Part shown: piece after piece, positions 57,196 to 64,000 of the stretch | Layout: each line of letters opens with the position of its first letter | How positions within the stretch are numbered: the stretch's first letter is position 1 | Source of the DNA: Chrysomallon squamiferum | Taxonomy: Eukaryota; Mollusca; Gastropoda; Neomphalida; Peltospiridae | DNA length: 64,000 nt | Direction of reading: 5' to 3' | NCBI GenBank assembly: GCA_012295275.1 | Contig: CM022669.1 | Coordinates: 3,386,494 to 3,450,493, forward strand | Program-made: the position numbers and the translations under genes | The notes under the pieces: model-generated | What the model was told of the DNA's origin: nothing | What the model saw: only the letters and a program-made list of their open reading frames with translations | Database searches by the model: none

Positions 57196-60100
57196 TCACC
57201 TTTTGTTGACAGATGATTGTGACAGTGCTGTAGATGGATTGTCTGAAAAGCAAAAAATAAAAAGTTTAAAAAATCAATTTAGTCTTCCTTTGTATGAGAT
57301 AAAAATATATAAAACAGGGTTAAAAATTAAGAAATAGCATATTTTCTATTAACACTGAGAAACAAAAATTAAGAAAGCTGAAATATTTGACATTTTTAAA
57401 CTCTAAACATTGTTTATATTGTTTCAACTGTCCTTATGTCTATTATTAGAATTATATGTATGTAACATGTATAAGCTGGCATTGTCATACAAGTAACTAG
57501 AATGTTGTTGTTTTGTTTTTTTGTGTTTTTTTTAACAAATGTATAGATACAAACCTGAATTTTGTTTTGCAGATATGTTATGAGAACCATTTTTCACTGA
57601 ATGTAGATGGTGTTGGTCGTTTGCTCCTATATGGTACTTTTCACTTAGCATGTCAATAAAGTGATCATCTGAGCTACATGAAGACATGTGCACATCACTT
57701 TCATACATTATGCTTTCGCTTTCAGTTCTGTGCGGAACTCCTACAGTTTTGTCATTCTTAACATGCATCTTCTGCAACATCCGATGATTCTTTTCAAATG
57801 GACTTAACTGAGAAGATGGTTTGGCTGGAGACTTCCCATCCAAGAGAACACCGCCTTTCAGTGGTACAAATGAGTCATCAAGAGAGGAAGGTCCATCAGA
57901 GACCTCAAATTCATCTAGTTGTGAAATATCTTGTCCAGTTCTTCTGAATGCACTGTGAGATGCTGAATGTTCATTATTGTGACTCTTTGGTTCAAACGGA
58001 GAGAAAGAAACAAGTTTTGCAGATGAAACCTCTTCAGGAAATTTCGCTTTGTGAAACTGGCCTGAATCAGAACTAAACGGATTGCTGTTTGTTGTTCTGT
58101 ATTTGTCGTCATTAAACTGTGATGACTTCACAGCAAAAAGCTCATCCAGTGAACTCAGCAGCGCAGACTGGGAGCTCTCGCTTCTCACTGCTGAATCAAG
58201 TGAATGATTTTCAGGAGGAGACTGTGGACTCTGATCATCACTCTGCACAGGTGAGACTGGTGAATGATTTGAAAGAGGAGACTGGAAGCTTCTGTCATCC
58301 CTTCTGATAGATGGATCTGTTATGTCAGCCAAACCTGCAGTGTGTGATTCTGTTGGCTGTAAATCTTCATCTTGTGATCTGTTCATCTGTCTGACTGTAG
58401 CTAGCTGAGTCTGACCACCAGAAGCTCCAAACACAGGTGTTAAGTAGTCCTCACTGTCAGACTGCCATTCTCTCAGCTCACCTTCAAGATCATCATCAAA
58501 AGCTGGAAATTCTTCTTTCTCTAGCTCGTAGTCTAGTTTCAAATCACTGAAAAGTGTCTGAAAACTGGAATTTGCACCATCTGCTTTTCTAATTTTGGAT
58601 TCTGATGTAAAAACACCAAACCCAGGATACGTCTTGTTTTCCATACCCAAATCTGTCTGTAGCACTTTAGTTCTCTGAGTCTCTGAGCTTTCAGACAGTT
58701 CAACAACAGCAGCACTGTTGTTTGCTTCAGTGTCTACACCATCTTCATTCAGCTCACCTCTTAATTCTGGAGAAACTGCTAAATAAATATATTCAAAAAA
58801 ATAAATAATTATTTAAAACATTAGTGAAATTTTAAGAAAGTAGATATTAAAGTTTTACAAATCTTCTTCATATAATAATCTCAGAAGATAGCTATTCACT
58901 AACTGGAAGTCAATTTACAGATTACATTTATGCTCAAAAAAGTGTACCATTATTTTTACTAAATTGACTAAAGCAGCATTGGCCAAAAACAAAATGTACA
59001 TAAATTACGTACATTACATACATTTTATATATCTACAAACACACACACATCTGTATGTGTGTTTCATTAGACTGCTGAAATATATTCTAAAATAAGAATA
59101 TTAATAAAAATTTAAGTTAAGAAATGACTCTGAGTACTTCATGATGGAAACATGTTAGATATTAATATTTATTAGCCACCTGTGTAGTATCAAGGAGATA
59201 TCAGATTAATAACAAAATGAAAAATACCTGCTGTCCTCTCAGGTTGTGTATCTTCAGTCATAGTGAGCTGTTTGCGTGCGGTCCTGTTGTGCTTGTCGTG
59301 ATCTTCCACTGCCTCACGAAACAGTTTGCGTAACTGAGGCTCCAGGGGGCTTCTTGCAATGCGATCTTTTGATACAAATGCATCCTGGCCTGAAATATGT
59401 TACGTATTAAATAAAATTTACAATACTGTTAGAAAACAATTCATGTTCAAAATCATTTGTATAACTGAATTTTTTTTAATCAAATCCAAAGAAACAGTTA
59501 TTTATTGTGTAATAAAGGAAATTATTCTTCAGTTAAAATGTATAAAATATTAATAATTGTTTTAATTAAAGAAAATAGAAAATGGAAAAAAAAAGGAAAA
59601 CACTCATGTTTTACAAGATTATTATTTAGTTAGAATTTTGGATTTAAGCATTTTTGAATGTAACTGGTATAAAAAAAATTAAAAATTATCTTATATCTAA
59701 ATCTTTCCTTTATCTTACGATAAAAAAAATAAATAAATAAAAAGTAAAAATAAAAATAATAATATATAAAAGAAATAAAAAGTTAGGTAAATGTAGTTAG
59801 GTAAATGTTTAATAAATCACTTCACTTTTAACATTGGCTAAACAACTATTTAAGAACTTAGGAATAACAATAAATGTAACAAATAAATATTTGTAAAAGT
59901 TTTTTTTATATATAATTTACAGAAAGTTTAGAATATTCTTAAAAACTGATTTCAGACTATTAACCCGTAACCACCTTAAAAAGATGAAGCCATTTACCAT
60001 GATATTTAAAATGTCTTGAAAAAAATCATTAAAAATCATATTAAACAATTTCTGAGAAAAAATAAAGAAAACTGTAAAAAATGTATAAAAGTAATATAAA

Positions 60101-63100
60101 TAAATAAATAAAGAAAGAAATAAAGAAAGGAATAGAAATAAAAAGTAAAAATGAAGCAAATCTTAGTAATGAAATGGTAGGGGTTTTTTTTTCGATAGGG
60201 AGACGCGAGGAATGAAAATGCATTATGAAAGAATCTAATAAAACAGAACACTCAGCTTTTACTTATTAAATTAACAGATGTTATGTCAACCCAACTCACT
60301 TATAGCAGCACAAGGATTTTCCAGATTTATGTCCATAAGAGTGGAGATTTCAGGAGGAGATAACCCAGACCGACGCAGACTTTCTTCCAACCTAGAAACT
60401 TCAGCTTTTAAATCAGCTTCCTGCTGCATTACAGCAGAGACTATCTGCAAAACAATGCACTTGTATTAACGTATGCTTCTGTACTGTCAGATGTGTCTGT
60501 CTCTCTGCATGCACGTACGTGTGTGTGTGTGTGTGTGTGTTATTTATGCAAGGTGAAAAGTGTAGGAAAAAAAAAAACTGCTGAGTTACTGCCAAAGCAT
60601 TCCACTTCTTCCAGCATCTGTCAATTGTAAGTTTTACAACTATACTTATTGTCACTACTTCACTCAGTATCTCTCTCTCACAGAACACAGATTTTTCAGT
60701 CTGATTAATGATTTAAAAATACAAGAAAAAAATCCTAATGGCTATTAAATGAAAAGATCTTTATAAAACAAAAAATAACAACCACAATAATAATTAACAA
60801 CAGAAAAATCACGTAAAAAGAAAAGGCATTTGTTGTTACTATTTGTTTTAATTCTCACCTTTTCTGCAAGAATATCATGTGCATTTGAAATGACTCGCTG
60901 TGATGGAGTCAGACGTCCTTGTTGTGATGTATCTTTGTGATTAACAGACGTTCTGTTTGGCGTTGAAGGAGGTGATGGCAATTTTGAAGGTGTTGCTGTT
61001 GGTGTTTTATCATTAACAGAGACTCTACTGTTTTCACCTAATGCTAGCTGTGTGGTGTCATCAACAGAATGTCTTCTAACAGGTTTGTGTTGCCATGACC
61101 CTGACTGTTTGTAACTAAAAGTCTTACATGGAGTACTGTCTTCTCGTTCTACTTCAAGTGTGTCGAGCCCAGCTACTGAATTCTGATTTAAAAACAAGTC
61201 CAGGGTGATTAAATTAAAAAGAATATAAATAAAAAATGAAGAATAGTATCTGAAGCAATGTTCTAGACTAGTTAAAACTATAACATTTGTTAAACACATT
61301 TGAAGTCCATGCATTAGTTTAGAAAGTGGTATTCTAATTTTAAATTTAAGTTTCAAATTGTATAATGAAAATAACTGAAACCCAGTCAGAAAATCATTCT
61401 GGTTTTTTTCAAATTAAGAATAAAAACATAATCCAAACATAACATTGATATACATCAATAGTTTTTAACATGAAATGTAACAGAAAAAATATATAAATAA
61501 AATTAATAAAAAAGATTCTACATACATATAAAGTTAAAAAACGAATTTCAAATAAAAGTAAACATATCCATGTCTACTACAGTTTTCAAGCAACAGTAAC
61601 GAATATTTACATTATTAGATGATAAATCAGATGCTGAACCAGTACGTCTTTTGGGTATATTTCTATCAGTTTTCAGTGGAACATCTCTCATCTGCTGTGA
61701 CTTTACTGATTGAGGAACATCTCTCACCTGATGTGTCTGCACTGATTGAGGTACCTTTGTCTTCTTTATGGGATTGGTCAGTTTCACTTTGTTCTTTAAA
61801 CTGGCCATTCGTCTTTCATTCATGAATTGATCCACCTGATTTCTATTTCAGAATGAAAAAAAAAGTATTTTAAAACAACTGAAGGAATTAATAAATGAAA
61901 TGATTATCACAAATTTATTACTTGACTGTCAGAATTTATTATCAGTAAGTACTGATCTCTAGGTACAATTAAAACAATATCTTTTTCAACATAAACCAAA
62001 TAATCAAATATATTTAAGTTAATTCATTAACACAGGCATTAGGATTCTAATTATAAAACAGTATATCAATGCTACAAAGATAGCAGATTTTATTTTCTTC
62101 CTATAAAAATAAATAGATCATTTAGATGGAAATTAAAACTGATATATGTAGATTTAAAATTGTAGTGCTGGTTTTTTGTTGTGTTGTGTTGTGAAAGTCC
62201 AGTGATAAAGATTCCTATGTATTCTTTTAAACTGTGCACTGAATAAGAGCTATAACATGAAAATGTCAATAGTTCAGTTTTATAACATTCTGTTGCTACC
62301 TGTTTTCAGCAGAAGGTAAGCCCTGCATTGCTAGTTTGGGAGCATAAACAGGACTCCCCTGAAACAATCGGCGTGACCCTTTTCTTGCTGACTGGGCAAC
62401 TGTTTCCAGGATACTCGCAGCTGCTTCAGGTGTAGTATCTGGAAAAACAAAACATTTAAATCAAAACATTTATATAAAATAATAACAACAACATCTATCC
62501 ACACCCCACAAAATAGAAACTACAACACAAATTATGCCAGAAACATCTTTCTGGACTGAACAGTAAGTGAATATCTGACAACACCTAAAGATAAAATTAC
62601 AACATTCATTATATGTCATACTGTGTTAATATATGAACAAGTTAATAAATCAGCATAAAACTAATACTAGAAGTTTTGGTGAAAGTCAAAAATGGCCATA
62701 AATATATTTTTAAAATGTTATTTTATTTAAAACTTGCTAATAATAAAGTATGAAAAAAAAAAAAAAATGACTGTAAGGTCAATATATTCTTTCTTCGTTT
62801 TTAAAGACACAAAATGTAAAAGAACACATCTAAAACACACACACACTTAAATTTTATTATTTGAAAAGAGTGTTTTCCAGCAACAGTTAAAACAATTTAA
62901 AGGATAAAATATATATATTTAGGATATTTCTGTCTTTTCACTAGAGATTTTCTTAGGCTTGAAATATTTGTGGTATTAATATTAAAGAGACATGATAAAT
63001 TTTTAATATTATGGGGTTGTTTTCTTTTAGTAGTTTTACTTATGAAATACCTTTTTCTGGCTGCTGTGAGAAAGCAGTGATTCCTAAGTCAACATCGGCA

Positions 63101-63162
63101 GACTGTTCTACTGGAGTGAACGACATTGCTGGTGATGGAGTGGTAAGTCCAAAGCCCAATCT
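57196..63162 (-). CDS. Unidentified multi-exon gene, 3' part; Ser/Pro-rich, largely disordered protein
   Basis: Not recognised. Exons on the minus strand with matching phases: 63162-63051, 62438-62300, 61842-61611, 61182-60859, 60444-60300, 59389-59228, 58778-57555, then 57242 to either the TGA at 57196 or a donor after 57200. About 800 residues are visible, and the 5' end lies beyond the window. Features in order: a Ser/Ala-rich start, a basic stretch (RRMASLKNKVKL), a duplicated RDVPQSV-type repeat, a Ser/Thr/Pro-rich segment (exon 61182-60859), then a helical region with HDILAEK and ADLKAEVSRLEESLRRS across exons 60859/60444. An acidic-basic helix (PQLRKLFREAVEDHDKHN) follows, then the long acidic Ser/Pro-rich exon. 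No membrane segment or enzyme motif is seen. The composition and short coiled-coil-like helices resemble cytoskeletal or centrosomal scaffold proteins, but that is a guess. Confidence 0.85.
57555..58778 (-). CDS. Long acidic Ser/Pro-rich exon of the unidentified gene
   Basis: A single 1224-base exon (phase 1 in, phase 1 out), open throughout and giving about 408 residues. It is rich in Ser, Asp, Glu and Pro and predicted by eye to be disordered. An internal repeat at about 58199-58310 contains two diverged copies of a QSPxxNHSxxSxVxSxxQ-like unit of about 20 residues. There are multiple Ser-Pro sites. The acceptor is TTATTTAG before 58778 and the donor is CAG|GTTTG after 57555. Confidence 0.88.
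61611..61842 (-). CDS. Repeat-bearing exon of the unidentified gene
   Basis: Encodes NQVDQFMNERRMASLKNKVK followed by Lys-rich sequence and a short tandem repeat (VPQSVQTHQVRD / VPQSVKSQQMRD / VPLKTDRN), matching a 36-base DNA repeat at about 61680-61750. Phase 2 in, phase 0 out; donor AAT|GTAAAT. Confidence 0.85.
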
Positions 63163-63818
63163 CTGTTAGCAACAAACACAAAAACATTTGAAGAAAATCG
63201 TCTTTCCATACAGAACAGCAGCATATTCTGATTTTTATATATTTACATTATGTTTGTTCTTATCTTTAATCTAATCATATAGAGTACACTGTTTGCATTT
63301 AATTACAAATACTTTTCTTTTTCTTTTGTGCTCCACTTAGAACTGCGACACAAACATATTAACTGTTTGTCATTATTATTATTATTATTATTATTATTGC
63401 TTGAATTTACAGATTATTATTAGTTATGAATTGCAAATTGTACACAAATACATACATATTTCTATCAATTTAGTTAATATACATATATATTATAACCAAA
63501 CCAAAACAAATATACCAAAAATAAACATAAAAATAAAAATATAAAAATTAGAAATTTTAAAGTTAACTTGAAAAAGAAAACAAATAATATTATAACCATG
63601 CAATAAATAATTAACCTAAAAATAAAACTTCTTTAAAACTTTAAATTGGCAAGATGAAAAAATTGCTTTTATTTTACTTTATTTTTAAATTACAAGTTTT
63701 TAAATGTATTTGTAATAAGACCTATAGGTTCTTTTAAGACATCATAATTATTAAATTATCTTTGATGGTATAAAGGAAATAGTCTAAATATATGAATAAA
63801 TAAAGTTGTGATTTTTAA

Positions 63819-63854
<36 letters not shown>

Positions 63855-64000
63855 TTTTATTATTATTATTTTTTTTTTTTTAATTCCCACACCCTCTAAT
63901 AAAAAGTTTCATATTCCCAAGGTATGATTTTACTGTTTTGGGCAATCTATTATCACTCAGAGTAAAGCAAGACAATAAAATAATCCTGCTATATTTGATG
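63163..64000 (-). other. Intron of the unidentified gene running off the right edge
   Basis: AT-rich with TTA arrays at about 63371-63400 and 63820-63880. No further exon with compatible splice sites was recognised before the window ends. Confidence 0.6.

Overview
This is an AT-rich metazoan nuclear window. The genes have introns with GT/AG borders. Simple-sequence repeats are extremely dense, mostly AAT/TTA triplets with long CT/GA, CA/GT and TATG/GATA arrays. Two intronless Toll-like receptor genes with two Cys-flanked LRR blocks (protostome style) sit next to an invertebrate pentameric-type thrombospondin with six EGF-like domains. Together these point to a lophotrochozoan, most likely a mollusc. 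The species cannot be read from the sequence. All recognisable genes lie on the minus strand. || Layout: 1-26.3 kb holds no protein gene I can support. It is a gene-poor stretch of microsatellites, one 56-bp-period minisatellite (about 11.26-12.19 kb), a probable DNA-transposon remnant (about 7.34-8.05 kb), and islands of less repetitive, GC-richer DNA (about 3.4-3.9, 9.3-9.6, 12.5-13.0, 14.2-15.0, 16.7-17.4, 18.1-18.5, 19.6-19.8, 21.2-21.7 and 22.8-23.4 kb) that could be regulatory. || 26.9-45.6 kb is a complete 24-exon thrombospondin gene of the TSP-3/4/5(COMP) class. I joined it exon by exon with consistent splice phases: signal peptide, N-terminal domain, coiled coil with a Cys-x-x-Cys, six EGF-like domains, the calcium-binding type 3 repeats and the C-terminal lectin-like domain. 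One exon (38002-38191) carries one base too many for the frame. || 46.97-49.60 kb and 50.78-53.85 kb are two tandem Toll-like receptor genes. The upstream one (50.78-53.85 kb) has an unusual Ser/Thr-rich N-terminal extension of roughly 165 residues, and its TIR domain is broken by a one-base frameshift. || About 56-63.2 kb is the 3' portion of a multi-exon gene of unknown identity. It encodes a largely disordered Ser/Pro-rich protein and continues past the right edge. || Working together: the thrombospondin is an extracellular-matrix, calcium-binding oligomer and the two TLRs are innate-immune receptors. No shared pathway among the three loci is evident beyond co-linearity. The most notable non-gene signal is a repeated 12-mer, TGACGTCATTTC, present six times across the window, far more than chance should give.
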